DNA of 64,000 nt from Ancalomicrobiaceae bacterium (GCA_031291575.1 JARLIT010000196.1:1-64000); one strand, 5' to 3'. Positions 17,639 to 27,854 are shown, counted from the first letter of the stretch. Numbers and translations are program-made. Notes: generated from the sequence alone by a model not told the origin.

Positions 17639-18904
17639 TCAGGTGCCGAACTTGATCTTCCAGGCGACCGACAGGATGTGGATGTTGGCGTTGTAGGTGC
17701 CGGAGAACGCGTTGTTGGTCAGCGGACCGCCCTGCGCCGCAGACAGCAGCTTGTCGCCGAAGCCGTGGATGAAGGTATAGCCGAGATCGACCGAGTAGTT
17801 TTTCGCCGGGGCATAGCTGAAGCCACCGGACAGCCAGACGCGATCGGAATCCGGCAGGCGGAACGAGCGGTTGGCGTCGTCGTTGGGCGACAGTTCGTAG
17901 CCGATGCCTGCGCGCAGAGTGAGATCATCTGAGTATTTGTAGTCGGCACCCGCCGAGAAGAACCAACTGTCGTTGTAATTGTAGGGGATCGAGGTCGAGC
18001 CGCCGAGCAGGCCGGCCACGATTTGCGAGGCTGGCCCGCTGACCGGAACCGATTTCAACGTCGACCAATTGACGAACTCGCCGCCGGCCCTCACCGTCCA
18101 TTTGTCGCCGATCGCTTGGCTAAGACCAACACTGAGCGTTCCCGGCGTCTTGAGCTTGAGATCCCCGCCATAGGCGCCGGCATATGGGCCGGTAAGGATC
18201 GTTAGGGTGCCACCAATCCGGTTGGTGATGCCCGAGCGATAGCCGATGCCGAGTTCAGTGCCGGCCATCGGCTTGAACGTGGCGCCGAGCGTATAGCCCA
18301 GGCCGAGATTGTCGGTATGCCCGGCATAGGTGGAGTTGTTTGGCCCGAAAGCCGACTCGCGCAGCTCCATGTACTGCACCTGCAGACCGGCGGCGACTGA
18401 CACCATGCTGTTGATCTGGTAGGCGACGTTCGGATTGACGTCGATGGAGACCACGCGCGAGGTGCCCGCCACGCCGTAGGTGCGCAGGTTGGTGCCGCCG
18501 CCGTAGGAGGTCATCAGCCCGAACGGCGAGTTGATGCCGAGACCGACCACCCAATGGTCATCGATGCGGTAGCCGAGGTAGGACGAGGGAATGATCACGC
18601 CGATACCGACGTTGCCCTCGTTCTGCGCCGCCAGCGGACCCCGATTGAGGTTCACGTTGACGATCGGCAGGATGCCCGAAAGGTTGGATGACGTTTCGAA
18701 ACCACGGACCGAGGTCAGCGTCGCGGGGTTCCAGAACATCGCGGACAACGTGTCGTTGGCGGCCATGCCGGCAAACGCCGTGCCGAGACCCTCGGCGCTC
18801 TGCTCGCGGATGCCGAAGCCGCCTGCCGAGGCTTGGCCGACCATGGCGGCCGCGATGACAACAAAGGCTGCCGAACCGATCAACCGGGCATGGTGACGAC
18901 GCAT
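17639..18904 (-). CDS. FadL/OmpP1/TodX-type outer-membrane transport protein
   Basis: The 421-residue protein starts with a signal peptide (RLIGSAAFVVIAAAMVGQASA) and a mature N-terminus GGFGIREQSAEGLGTAFAG, the hatch of FadL porins. The family NPA motif is present in MFWNPATL. The rest alternates Gly, aromatic and polar residues as in a 14-stranded barrel and ends with a beta strand, IHILSVAWKIKFGT. Such proteins carry long-chain fatty acids or hydrocarbons across the outer membrane. AGGGGGGAAG sits before the ATG at 18904, so I reject the longer frame to 18970. The acyl-CoA ligase gene upstream on the same strand would activate the imported acid. It is convergent with moeB. Confidence 0.92.
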   Translation of the reverse strand: MRRHHARLIGSAAFVVIAAAMVGQASAGGFGIREQSAEGLGTAFAGMAANDTLSAMFWNPATLTSVRGFETSSNLSGILPIVNVNLNRGPLAAQNEGNVGIGVIIPSSYLGYRIDDHWVVGLGINSPFGLMTSYGGGTNLRTYGVAGTSRVVSIDVNPNVAYQINSMVSVAAGLQVQYMELRESAFGPNNSTYAGHTDNLGLGYTLGATFKPMAGTELGIGYRSGITNRIGGTLTILTGPYAGAYGGDLKLKTPGTLSVGLSQAIGDKWTVRAGGEFVNWSTLKSVPVSGPASQIVAGLLGGSTSIPYNYNDSWFFSAGADYKYSDDLTLRAGIGYELSPNDDANRSFRLPDSDRVWLSGGFSYAPAKNYSVDLGYTFIHGFGDKLLSAAQGGPLTNNAFSGTYNANIHILSVAWKIKFGT

Positions 18905-19301
18905 ACGCTTCCCCCCTGAAGTTCCCTCTGCTGCCTTTCGCTTTTTGGCATTTCGCGGCCGACCGCGCATTGCTGCGGCGGACCGGCCCCGGCAACAGGT
19001 CCGACGCGGAATGCATCATGAATTTGTCACACGATCAAATGACGCCGCGGCGCGCCAGCGCGCGCAGAGCGGCCCAGTGCATCCGGGCATTTTCCTTAAA
19101 ACGATGATTGTATAGAATTATTTCCGCATGATGTCGGCCGATCGTCGCCGCCGCCTGGGCCAGGGTGCCGCCGCAACGTGCGCGAAAGCAGGGCTTTGTT
19201 GCACTTCAGCAACAAATCGTCCCCGCCATCTGCGGTTGGCCGGATCGGACCGTCGCTCGCTCGAACCCCACCGGCAACCCGTTCCAAATGGCCGGCGATG
19301 A
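18905..19301. other. Intergenic region between the acyl-CoA ligase and the FadL-type gene
   Basis: There is no convincing gene in these 397 bases. The part near 19090-19130 is AT-rich (ATGATTGTATAGAATTATTT) and is the likeliest place for the fadL-type promoter. The small ORF at 19096-19287 has no family features. Confidence 0.4.
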
Positions 19302-21005
19302 TCAGGCGGTCGCCGGCGCCTCGCTCATCCCGGCCGTATCGTCAGCCTCGAACACAGCGAGCTTCATCCGCTCTTCGGCGATGAGTTCCTTCTTCGACAA
19401 TTTGCCGATCATGGTGCGCGGCAGGCCTTTGCGGATCTCGATGTCGCGCGGCATCTCGATGCGCGAAACATACTCGTTCAAATGGTTGCGCAGGTCGTCC
19501 GACGTCGCGACCATGCCCGGCTTCAGTTCGACGAAGGCCTTCGGCGCTTGGCCGCGATAGTCGTCGGGAACGCCGATGACCACCGCATCGCCGACCGCCG
19601 GATGCTGGTAGAGCGCCTCCTCGATGACCCGGGGGTAGACGTTGAAGCCGGAGGAGATGATCACGTCCTTGATGCGATCGACGAGATAGTACCAACCGTC
19701 GGCATCGCGGTAGCCGATGTCGCCCGTCTTGAGCGCGCCGTCGATGTAGGTTCTCTCCGTCTCCTCCGCCTGCTGCCAGTAGCCGCACATGATCTGCGGG
19801 CCGCGCACGCAGATTTCGCCGCGTTCACCGGCGGCCAGCAGACGGCCATCCTCGAGGGAGCGGATTTCAACCTCGGTGCCGAAGAGGTTGAGACCGATCG
19901 AACCGGGGCGGATATGATCGTCGACCGGCGTGACGGTGACGACCGGGCTCGCTTCGGTCAGGCCGTAGCCCTCGAACAACCGGCATTTGGCCAGCGCTTC
20001 GAAGCGGCGCTTGACCTCCAGCGGCAGCGGCGCGCCGCCGGAGATGCAGTGGGTGATCGAGGTGATGTCGCGCGGGTGTTTGGTGACGGCGGCGCTCAAG
20101 GCCGAATAGAGGGTGGGCACGCCGGGGAACAGCGTCGGCTTCTCGGCGCCGATGGTCTTGATCAGTTGATCGACGTCGAAGCGAGGCACCAGGATCAGCG
20201 TCGCGCCGAGACGAATGCCGAGGTTCATCACCGCCGTCATGGCGAAGACGTGGAACAGCGGCAGGATGCCGAGCACGCGTTCGCTTCCCGACTTAAGAAC
20301 GGGGAAGCACATGACGATCTGCGACACGTTGGCCGTGAGATTGGCGTGGCTCAGCATTGCCGCTTTCGGCGTGCCGGTGGTGCCGCCGGTGTATTGCAGG
20401 ACCGCGATGTCGCGGTGGGGATCGATCGGTACCGGCACGGCGCCGCCGCGGGCGAGCAACTGCCGGTAGGACATGTGGTGGCCGTCGAGCGGCATCTTGG
20501 CGAGCGTCTTGCGACGGAACAACCGCATCAGCAAGCCGGTGGTGAACGGCATCACCTTGGTCATCGGGCAGACGATGATCGTCTCCAGCGGCGTCTTGCC
20601 GATGAGGCCGGTGAGTTTCGGCAGCGTCAGGCTGAGGTCGACCGTCACCACCAGACGGGCGCCCGAGTCGTTCAGCATGAACTCGAGTTCGCGCGCCACA
20701 TAGAGCGGGTTCATGTTGACGACGATCGCGCCGACCTTCATCGCCGCGTAGTAGATGATCACCGAATAGGGCGTGTTCGGCAGACACAGCCCGATGCGGT
20801 CGCCGCGCTTGACGCCGAGGTCCTGGAAGCCGCGCGCTGCGCGGTCGACAAGCGCATCGAGGGTCCGATAGGTCCACGTCCGCCCGAGAAAGCTGATGGC
20901 ATGGTGATCGCCGAAGCGGGCGCTTGCGTCGTCGAGTAGACCGTCCAACCGCCCGACCGGGATCTGATCCCTGAGCTCGGCGGCCGTGCCGGTATGGCCT
21001 AGCAT
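19302..21005 (-). CDS. Long-chain fatty acid-CoA ligase (AMP-forming)
   Basis: The 567-residue protein makes acyl-CoA from free fatty acid, ATP and CoA, feeding beta-oxidation or lipid and PHB metabolism. Adenylate-forming motifs are intact: YTGGTTGTPKAAMLSHANL (P-loop-like A3), GYGLTEASP (A5), GEICVRGPQIMCGYW, and the C-terminal KTGDIGYRDADGWYYLVDR (A7/A8) with a late PRTMIGKLSKKEL lysine. The closest general type is FadD. The ATG at 21005 has a GGGGGG run eight bases upstream; the frame to 21050 is not supported. It lies upstream of the FadL-type porin on the same strand, which suggests coupled uptake and activation. Confidence 0.92.
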   Translation of the reverse strand: MLGHTGTAAELRDQIPVGRLDGLLDDASARFGDHHAISFLGRTWTYRTLDALVDRAARGFQDLGVKRGDRIGLCLPNTPYSVIIYYAAMKVGAIVVNMNPLYVARELEFMLNDSGARLVVTVDLSLTLPKLTGLIGKTPLETIIVCPMTKVMPFTTGLLMRLFRRKTLAKMPLDGHHMSYRQLLARGGAVPVPIDPHRDIAVLQYTGGTTGTPKAAMLSHANLTANVSQIVMCFPVLKSGSERVLGILPLFHVFAMTAVMNLGIRLGATLILVPRFDVDQLIKTIGAEKPTLFPGVPTLYSALSAAVTKHPRDITSITHCISGGAPLPLEVKRRFEALAKCRLFEGYGLTEASPVVTVTPVDDHIRPGSIGLNLFGTEVEIRSLEDGRLLAAGERGEICVRGPQIMCGYWQQAEETERTYIDGALKTGDIGYRDADGWYYLVDRIKDVIISSGFNVYPRVIEEALYQHPAVGDAVVIGVPDDYRGQAPKAFVELKPGMVATSDDLRNHLNEYVSRIEMPRDIEIRKGLPRTMIGKLSKKELIAEERMKLAVFEADDTAGMSEAPATA

Positions 21006-21265
21006 TCCTTCATCCCCCCGCCGTTCCCCGCCGATGCCCGACTGGCACAATGCGATCCTCGCGCGTCATGCCTGCACGGCGATCATCTTCGGATCGAGGC
21101 AGCCGCCGCGCACCGCCAGCGGCCGGAACCAGCATTGCCCGAACCTCTATGACAGATCTCTGAAATCTGTCATGTGCCCAGGAATGCGTCAATACGCCGA
21201 CTCTTTGTGGATAACCAGACGGAAACAAACGGAGTTTCAGCTGCAGGTTGGGCTCGTTCCCGCCG

Positions 21266-23731
21266 TCAGTTGGCGCCGAACAGTTGTCTGAGGAACCCAT
21301 CGACCGGACCGCCCGCCGGCGGAGCCCGGCGCTGGGCGTCGCCGATCGGTGCCGGCGGAATGGGCGCGCCGGCCTGACGGTCCGTTTCGGGCGACGTATC
21401 GACTGGCGGCGGCATGGGCTGCAGCGGGGCCGGGCTCGGCTGATAGGCCGGCACGTTGCGGTTGACCGAGCCGGTCGTCAGCGGTTCGCCGCGGGACGGA
21501 ACCGGCTGCGACTGCATCGGCTGCGCCGGCACCTGCAGCGTCTGCGTCTGAGGCTGCTGCTGCCACGGCTGCTGCTGTTGCGGCTGCTGTTGTTGCGGCG
21601 CGAACAGCGACGGCGGCTGGTAGACGCTGCCCGGGATCGGCACCGGCGCCTTGCCCCTGAGCGCCTCGACCATGAAGCGGTGCCAGACGATGGAGGCGAG
21701 CGATCCGCCGGTGGCGTTGTTGGTCGGCGAGGAATCGTCGTTGCCGAGCCAGACGCCCGCCGTATAGAGACCGGTGAAGCCGAGGAACCAGGCATCGCGG
21801 GAATCCTGACTGGTGCCGGTCTTGCCACCGGTCTGCCAGCCGGCGATCTGCGCCTTCTTGCCCGAGCCGGAGATCAGCGTCTCGGCCAGCATCGTGTCCA
21901 TTTCGGCGAGCGGCACGGCATCGATGACGCGGCCCGGGCCATTGCCCGTGTGCTCGAACAGCACCTTGCCGTTGGCGGTGCGGATGCGTTGGATCACGTG
22001 CGGGACGACGCCAAAGCCGCCATTGGAGAACGCCACATAGGCGCCGGTCAATTCCAGCGGCGTCACTTCCGAGGTGCCGAGCGCGATCGAGGCGTTGACC
22101 TGCAATGGCGAGGTTATCCCCAAGCGTTCGGCGACGGAGGCCACCTTCTTGGGACCGACCTCGACGGCGAGCTTGGCGGCAACCGTGTTGATCGATTGCG
22201 ACAGAGCCTCTTTCAGCGTCACCGGGCCCTTGTATTCCTTACCGAAATTCTTCGGCGCCCAACCGTGGAAGGAAACCGGCTCGTCGACCCGCACTGTCTC
22301 CGGCGTCAGCCCTGCCTCCATCGCGGCGAGATAGGTGAAGACCTTGAACGAGGAGCCCGGCTGGCGACGCGCCGTCACCGCGCGATTGTACTGGCTCTTC
22401 TCGTATTCGACGCCGCCGACCATCGCCTTAACACCGCCGGTCGCATCGAGCGCCACCAGCGCACCCTGGCTCACATCCTTTTTGTCGCCGAATTGGGCGA
22501 GCGTGCCCTGCAAGGCGGCCTCGGCGAGGAGCTGCAGATTGGAATCGACGGTCGTCTCGACGACGATGTCGGAATCGACCGAGCCGACGTAATAGGGCAA
22601 CAGGTCCATCACCCAGTCGGCGACATAGTTTTCCGAGCCGGCGTTCGGATGAGTGAACACCACGCGCGGCAAGGCGAGTGCCGCCTGGCGCTCCTTCTCG
22701 GTCAGGAACCCGGCGTCGAGCATGGCGGCAAGCACGGTCTCGGCCCGTTCGCGTGCCAACTGCGGGTTGTGCGAAGGCGCATAGCGGGACGGCGCCTTCA
22801 GGAGGCCGGCCAGCATCGCCGCCTCCATGATGTTCACCTCTTTGGCCGACTTGCCGAAATAGCGTCTGGCCGCGGCGTCGACGCCGTAGGCGCCCGCTCC
22901 CATGTAGACGCGGTTCAAGTAGAGTTCGAGGATCTGATCCTTGGAATAGGTCCGCTCCAGCCACAGGGCGAGCAGCACCTCCTGCACCTTGCGCCCAAGC
23001 GTGCGGTCGGGGGTGAGGAACAGGTTCTTGGCCAATTGCTGGGTCAGCGTCGAGCCGCCCTGCGTGCCGCGATGGCGGACGACGTTGTTGACGACGGCGC
23101 GCGCCAGCCCGATCGGATCGATGCCGAAGTGCGAATAGAACCGCCGGTCTTCGATGGCGATCAAGGCCTGCGGCAGATACGGCGGCAATTCGGACAGCTT
23201 CACCGCCTCGCCGCCGGTATCGCCGCGATTGCCCATCAACTCGCCATCGGTCGAGACGATCTTGATGTTGGGCGGCCGCTTCGGCACCGTCCATTCCGAC
23301 GTCGGCGGCAGCCGGGCGCCGTAATAGAGGACCACGCCGCCAAGTGCGATGCCGCCCCAGATCGACATCACGAAGCACCAATAGAGGATGTGGCCGAGGA
23401 AGCCGAAGAAGCCCCCGCGCGAGCGGCGGCGTTTCGGTTTGGCCGCGCGTGGTGGCGGAGCCTCGTCGACGCGCACATCCTCGACATCGCGATTGCGGCG
23501 GCTGCCGGCATCGCGGGAACTGGCGCGCAGTTCGCCCCCGTCCGCCATCAAGGTCGGCTCGATGCGGCCGCCACCCATGGAGCGCGCCGGCTTTGCCCTG
23601 ACCGGACCATCCGCGCCCGCCACATGCGAGGGACGATCGGCTGGCGACAGACGCAAATCCAGCGCGTCCGGAGCATCGTCCGGCTCGTCAAAATTCGGCT
23701 CCTGCGACCGTTCGATGCGCCGCGACCGCAT
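21266..23731 (-). CDS. Penicillin-binding protein 1A-type transglycosylase/transpeptidase
   Basis: This bifunctional inner-membrane enzyme polymerises and cross-links peptidoglycan. It has 821 residues: a basic, disordered cytoplasmic N-terminus of about 110 residues, one membrane segment (about 112-138), and the GT51 domain with catalytic Glu near 194 in AIEDRRFYSHFGID and QGGSTLTQQLAKN. The transpeptidase shows SxxK (PGSSFKVF), SxN (SQSINT) and KTGT (GGKTGTSQ). The C-terminal tail is Gln/Pro-rich with several runs of Gln. The frame allows a GTG at 23737, but AGGGG sits five bases before the ATG at 23731, which decides the start. The promoter region is shared with polA and carries a perfect CtrA box. 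Confidence 0.95.
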   Translation of the reverse strand: MRSRRIERSQEPNFDEPDDAPDALDLRLSPADRPSHVAGADGPVRAKPARSMGGGRIEPTLMADGGELRASSRDAGSRRNRDVEDVRVDEAPPPRAAKPKRRRSRGGFFGFLGHILYWCFVMSIWGGIALGGVVLYYGARLPPTSEWTVPKRPPNIKIVSTDGELMGNRGDTGGEAVKLSELPPYLPQALIAIEDRRFYSHFGIDPIGLARAVVNNVVRHRGTQGGSTLTQQLAKNLFLTPDRTLGRKVQEVLLALWLERTYSKDQILELYLNRVYMGAGAYGVDAAARRYFGKSAKEVNIMEAAMLAGLLKAPSRYAPSHNPQLARERAETVLAAMLDAGFLTEKERQAALALPRVVFTHPNAGSENYVADWVMDLLPYYVGSVDSDIVVETTVDSNLQLLAEAALQGTLAQFGDKKDVSQGALVALDATGGVKAMVGGVEYEKSQYNRAVTARRQPGSSFKVFTYLAAMEAGLTPETVRVDEPVSFHGWAPKNFGKEYKGPVTLKEALSQSINTVAAKLAVEVGPKKVASVAERLGITSPLQVNASIALGTSEVTPLELTGAYVAFSNGGFGVVPHVIQRIRTANGKVLFEHTGNGPGRVIDAVPLAEMDTMLAETLISGSGKKAQIAGWQTGGKTGTSQDSRDAWFLGFTGLYTAGVWLGNDDSSPTNNATGGSLASIVWHRFMVEALRGKAPVPIPGSVYQPPSLFAPQQQQPQQQQPWQQQPQTQTLQVPAQPMQSQPVPSRGEPLTTGSVNRNVPAYQPSPAPLQPMPPPVDTSPETDRQAGAPIPPAPIGDAQRRAPPAGGPVDGFLRQLFGAN

Positions 23732-23856
23732 GTTCACCCCTGCCAGCGTCCGCCGCTGCCGCGCCCGTGTCCGGCGCTGCCGTTCTGCGGAAACTCCCTG
23801 AGGGGCTATGCCGCAGGCCGCTCGAATTGCGACGTTAAGAGGCTAAAGATGGCGAA

Positions 23857-23871
23857 TTAAGGTTCGGTTAA
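23857..23871. promoter_or_regulatory. CtrA-type binding box between the PBP1A gene and polA
   Basis: TTAA at 23857-23860, seven bases (GGTTCGG), TTAA at 23868-23871: a perfect TTAA-N7-TTAA. It lies 126 bases from the PBP1A start and 92 bases from the polA start, which diverge from here. Binding is inferred from the motif. Confidence 0.5.
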
Positions 23872-23962
23872 GCTTCATGGCGGCAAGCGCTTCGATGCAC
23901 ATCGACGTGCATTCCAGCGGGCGCTGTGGCGCGACGGGTTCCATGTCCGTCGGTGCCCCGCT

Positions 23963-26900
23963 ATGATCCCGGCCATGACCGATGACACGCCCGCCACCAG
24001 CCCCAACCGTCCGCGCATAGCGCGGAAAAACTTCGTCACCGATGCCGCGCCGAAGGCGCCGGGACCGGGCGATCACCTGTTCCTGGTCGACGGGTCCGGT
24101 TACATCTTCCGCGCCTATCACGCGCTGCCGCCGTTGACGCGCAAGTCCGACGGGCTGCCGGTCGGCGCCGTCTCCGGCTTCTGCAACATGCTGTGGCGGC
24201 TGCTGAAAGAGGCCGAGAAGACGGACGTCGGAGTGAAGCCGACGCATTTCGCCGTCATCTTCGACGCCTCCTCCGACACGTTTCGCAACGAAATCTACCC
24301 CGAATACAAGGCACAGCGCCCCGAGCCGCCGGAAGACCTGAGGCCGCAGTTCGGCCTCTGCAGGCGCGCCGTCCAGGCCTTCAACGTCGCCTCGGTCGAG
24401 CAGTTGGGCTTCGAGGCCGACGACCTGATCGCCACCTACGCCCGGCAGGCGGTCGAAGCCGGCGCCGACGTCACCATCGTGTCGTCGGATAAGGACCTGA
24501 TGCAGCTGGTTCGCCCCGGCGTCGGCATGTACGACACGATGAAGGAACGGCGCATCGGCGAGGCGGAAGTCTTCGAGAAGTTCGGCGTCGCCCCCGACAA
24601 AGTCGTCGACGTGCAATCGCTCGCCGGTGATTCGGTCGACAACGTGCCGGGCGTGCCGGGCATCGGCATCAAGACGGCGGCGCAACTCATCACCGAGTAC
24701 GGCGATCTCGACACGCTTCTGGCCCGCGCATCCGAGATCAAGCAGCCGAAACGCCGCGAGGCGCTGACCGAACATGCCGACAAGGCGCGGATCTCGCGCA
24801 GGCTGGTGACGCTCGATACGGCGGTGCCGGTCATTACTCCGATCGAGGACCTGACGGTCGGTGCAGTCGACGGCGTCCGGCTCGTCGGCTTCTTGAAGGG
24901 CATGGAATTTTCGACGCTGACCAACCGCGTCGCTCGCGACACCGGCGCGGAGGCGGCCGAGATCGCAGCGCTGTCGGTGACGGTTGACGGCTGGGGCCGG
25001 CCTGCGTTCGCCGTCGCCGAGGCAACGGATGCGAGCGCCACAGAATCCGTTGCGGCCGAGCCGACGACCTCTCCGAATGCCGGCCCTGCGCCTGCTGTCG
25101 CGAGTTCGCCGCCAGTCGATCTGTTGACGCCGCAACTGCTGGCCGAGGCCCGCGCCGCCGAACCCACCGGCGCAATCGATACCGCCCATTACGAGACCAT
25201 CCTGTCGCTCGAGGCGCTCGACCGCTGGATCGCGCAGGCACGCGAGCAGGGCTTCGTCGCCTTCGACACCGAGACCAATTCGCTCGATGCCATGCGCGCC
25301 GATCTCGTCGGTTTCTCGCTCGCTTTGGCGCCGGGCAAGGCGGCCTACGTGCCGCTCATCCATCGCGCCGGCGGCGCCGGCCTGTTCGACGAAGGCCTCG
25401 TTGCCGGCCAGATCCCACTCGCCGATGCGTTTCTCCGGCTGAAGGATCTGCTCGGCGACGCCTCGATCCTGAAGATCGGCCAGAACCTCAAGTACGACGC
25501 CCTGGTGCTCGCCCGGCACGGCATCGAGATCCGTTCGCTCGACGATACAATGCTGATGTCCTACGTGCTCGATGCCGGCCGCTCCGGCCACGGCATGGAC
25601 GAACTATCAAAGCTCTGGCTCTCCCACGAGCCGATCACCTTCAAGTCGGTAACCGGCTCGGGCAAGAGCCAAGTGACCTTCGACGCCGTACCCCTCGAGC
25701 GCGCCACTCCTTATGCGGCGGAAGACGCCGACGTGACGCTCAGATTGTGGCGGCGCCTGAAGCCGAGGCTCGCCGCCGAAGGCATGGTGACCGTCTACGA
25801 GACCCTGGAGCGGCCGCTGGTCAATGTGCTGGTTGCGATGGAATCGCGCGGCATTTCCATCGATCGGCAGATCCTGTCGCGGCTGTCGGGGGAGTTCGCC
25901 CAAGGCGCCGCAAGGCTGGAAGCCGAGATCCACGAGCTCGCCGGCGAGGCCTTCAACGTCGGCTCGCCCAAGCAATTGGGCGACATCCTGTTCGGAAAAC
26001 TCGGCATTCCCGGTGCCAAGAAGACGCCGACGGGCGCCTGGGCGACCGGCGCCGACGTGCTGGAAGATTTGGCGGATCAAGGCCATGAACTGCCGCGCCG
26101 CATCCTCGACTGGCGCCAGCTGACCAAGCTCAAGTCCACCTATACCGATGCCTTGCCCGGCTTCGTCAATCCGACGACCCACCGGGTGCATACGTCCTAC
26201 GCGCTCGCTGCGACGACGACCGGGCGGCTGTCGTCGTCGGATCCGAACCTGCAGAACATTCCGGTCAGGACCGAGGAAGGCCGCAAGATCCGCACGGCCT
26301 TCGTGTCGATCCCCGGTCACAAGCTGATCTCGGCCGACTACAGCCAGATCGAGTTGCGCATCCTGGCGCATATGGCCGAGATCCCGCAGCTCGTGCGCGC
26401 CTTCGAGGACGGCATCGACATTCATGCGATGACGGCGTCCGAAATGTTCGGCGTGCCAGTCGCGGGCATGGATCCGTCGGTGCGGCGGCGGGCCAAGGCG
26501 ATCAACTTCGGCATCATCTATGGCATTTCCGCCTTCGGGCTGGCCAACCAGCTCGGCATCGGCCGCGAGGAGGCCGGTGCCTACATCAAGAAGTACTTCG
26601 AGCGCTTCCCCGGCATCCGCGACTACATGGACGCAACCAAGGCGGCCTGCCGCCGCGACGGGTTCGTGACGACCATCTTCGGCCGCAAGGCGCATTACCC
26701 GGAGATCACGGCGAAGAATCCGAGCGTGCGGGCCTTCAACGAACGGGCGGCGATCAATGCCCCGATCCAGGGCTCGGCCGCCGACGTCATCCGTCGGGCC
26801 ATGGTCAGGATCGAACCGGCGCTTAGCCAGGCCAAGCTGTCGGCCTCGATGCTGTTGCAGGTGCACGACGAACTGATCTTCGAGGTGCCCGAGGCGGAAG

Positions 26901-27022
26901 TAGAGGCGACGATCCCCCTCGTGCGCCGCGTCATGGAGGAGGCGGCGACGCCGGCCGTGGTGCTGAGGGTGCCGCTCAGGGTCGATGCCCGTGCCGCGTC
27001 GAATTGGGACGAGGCGCATTGA
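23963..27022 (+). CDS. polA: DNA polymerase I
   Basis: PolA fills gaps in repair and removes RNA primers. The 1019-residue protein has all three domains. The 5'-3' exonuclease begins LFLVDGSGYIFRAYHALPPL, with the H3TH VPGVPGIGIKTAAQLI. The 3'-5' exonuclease is apparently active, since FVAFDTETNSLD keeps the Asp and Glu near residue 430, and DAEDADVTLRLW is present. The polymerase shows motif A (SADYSQIELRILAHM), motif B (RRRAKAINFGIIYGISAFG) and motif C (LLQVHDELIFEV). It is somewhat longer than E. coli PolA because of an Ala-rich linker between the exonucleases. The start may be 23963 or the ATG at 23975; neither has a strong Shine-Dalgarno. It is divergent from PBP1A. Confidence 0.97.
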   Translation: MIPAMTDDTPATSPNRPRIARKNFVTDAAPKAPGPGDHLFLVDGSGYIFRAYHALPPLTRKSDGLPVGAVSGFCNMLWRLLKEAEKTDVGVKPTHFAVIFDASSDTFRNEIYPEYKAQRPEPPEDLRPQFGLCRRAVQAFNVASVEQLGFEADDLIATYARQAVEAGADVTIVSSDKDLMQLVRPGVGMYDTMKERRIGEAEVFEKFGVAPDKVVDVQSLAGDSVDNVPGVPGIGIKTAAQLITEYGDLDTLLARASEIKQPKRREALTEHADKARISRRLVTLDTAVPVITPIEDLTVGAVDGVRLVGFLKGMEFSTLTNRVARDTGAEAAEIAALSVTVDGWGRPAFAVAEATDASATESVAAEPTTSPNAGPAPAVASSPPVDLLTPQLLAEARAAEPTGAIDTAHYETILSLEALDRWIAQAREQGFVAFDTETNSLDAMRADLVGFSLALAPGKAAYVPLIHRAGGAGLFDEGLVAGQIPLADAFLRLKDLLGDASILKIGQNLKYDALVLARHGIEIRSLDDTMLMSYVLDAGRSGHGMDELSKLWLSHEPITFKSVTGSGKSQVTFDAVPLERATPYAAEDADVTLRLWRRLKPRLAAEGMVTVYETLERPLVNVLVAMESRGISIDRQILSRLSGEFAQGAARLEAEIHELAGEAFNVGSPKQLGDILFGKLGIPGAKKTPTGAWATGADVLEDLADQGHELPRRILDWRQLTKLKSTYTDALPGFVNPTTHRVHTSYALAATTTGRLSSSDPNLQNIPVRTEEGRKIRTAFVSIPGHKLISADYSQIELRILAHMAEIPQLVRAFEDGIDIHAMTASEMFGVPVAGMDPSVRRRAKAINFGIIYGISAFGLANQLGIGREEAGAYIKKYFERFPGIRDYMDATKAACRRDGFVTTIFGRKAHYPEITAKNPSVRAFNERAAINAPIQGSAADVIRRAMVRIEPALSQAKLSASMLLQVHDELIFEVPEAEVEATIPLVRRVMEEAATPAVVLRVPLRVDARAASNWDEAH

Positions 27023-27074
27023 GGCGGACGTCCGGCGGCTCTGCGTCGGGTGGCAGCGCAGCGCGCAGCTGTCC

Positions 27075-27632
27075 CTAGGCCGGGCCAACGCGTGCGGCCT
27101 CGACCAGCACGGCGACGACCGCGGCAATGCGGGCGCGGATGCCGGCGTCGGCGATCAGGCAGTCAGATCCGATCATGTCCCGGCTGACCGGAATGTCGGC
27201 CGCCGCAGCCGCCACGATCGTCGCTCCGGCCCGCTCGAGCACCAGAGCGAGCGCATGATAGGTATCCTTCGCCCCGCCCATCGCCGAAGGATTGATCCAG
27301 CCGACCGGCTTGCCATACAGCCCCGCCGAACCGACGGTCCAGTCGAGCAGGTTCTTGAACGACCCCGGCAGCGAACCGGCGTATTCCGGCGTCGAGATCA
27401 GCACGGCGTCGACCGAGCCGAGCGTTCGGCGCAAGTCCGCCACCGGCGCGGCGAGCGGTTCGCGGTCGTCGTCCGGATTGAAATGCGGCAGGCTCGCCAT
27501 GCCGGAATAGGTCGTCGCCCGCGCCGAAGCTGGCGCCAGTGCCGCGGCGGTGCCTAGTACGGCGGCATTGACGGAGCCGGCGCGCAGGCTGCCGCAAAGG
27601 AACAGAAGCGAGATGTTGGACGGTGCGGGCAT
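27075..27632 (-). CDS. NADPH-dependent FMN reductase family protein
   Basis: The 185-residue flavodoxin-like protein has LLFLCGSLRAGSVNAAVL (phosphate loop for FMN), DAVLISTPEYAGSLPGSFKNLLDW (family signature), and KPVGWINPSAMGGAKDTYHAL. Members reduce FMN, quinones or chromate with NAD(P)H. The physiological substrate is unknown here. The open frame runs to 27782, but MPAPSNISLLFLCGSLR at 27632 is the family start. The region just upstream is AT-rich with two GATAC direct repeats (27655-27659 and 27668-27672), probably core promoter. It is convergent with polA and divergent from the folate genes. Confidence 0.9.
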   Translation of the reverse strand: MPAPSNISLLFLCGSLRAGSVNAAVLGTAAALAPASARATTYSGMASLPHFNPDDDREPLAAPVADLRRTLGSVDAVLISTPEYAGSLPGSFKNLLDWTVGSAGLYGKPVGWINPSAMGGAKDTYHALALVLERAGATIVAAAAADIPVSRDMIGSDCLIADAGIRARIAAVVAVLVEAARVGPA

Positions 27633-27854
27633 GGATCTCTCGAATCGATAGGATGATACAATATATAGATACGCTCCCCACAATTCGCCGATATCTTGAC
27701 ATTCCGTCGCCGCAATCTCAGACGATCGCTTGCCGCCCGCAATGACCATATAAGGTCTATTCCGGAAAACCGGGTTTCCCAATCTCGTACCGCATTCTAA
27801 GACAGCGTCGGGTCCGCCTTCGAACGAGGCGGCCGCCCGGCCGAGGGGCGTTCG

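Noticed and set aside
27655-27672. Two GATAC direct repeats upstream of the flavin reductase gene as a possible operator
   Set aside because: They are direct, not inverted, and the AT-rich setting fits a core promoter; too short to support a regulator site.
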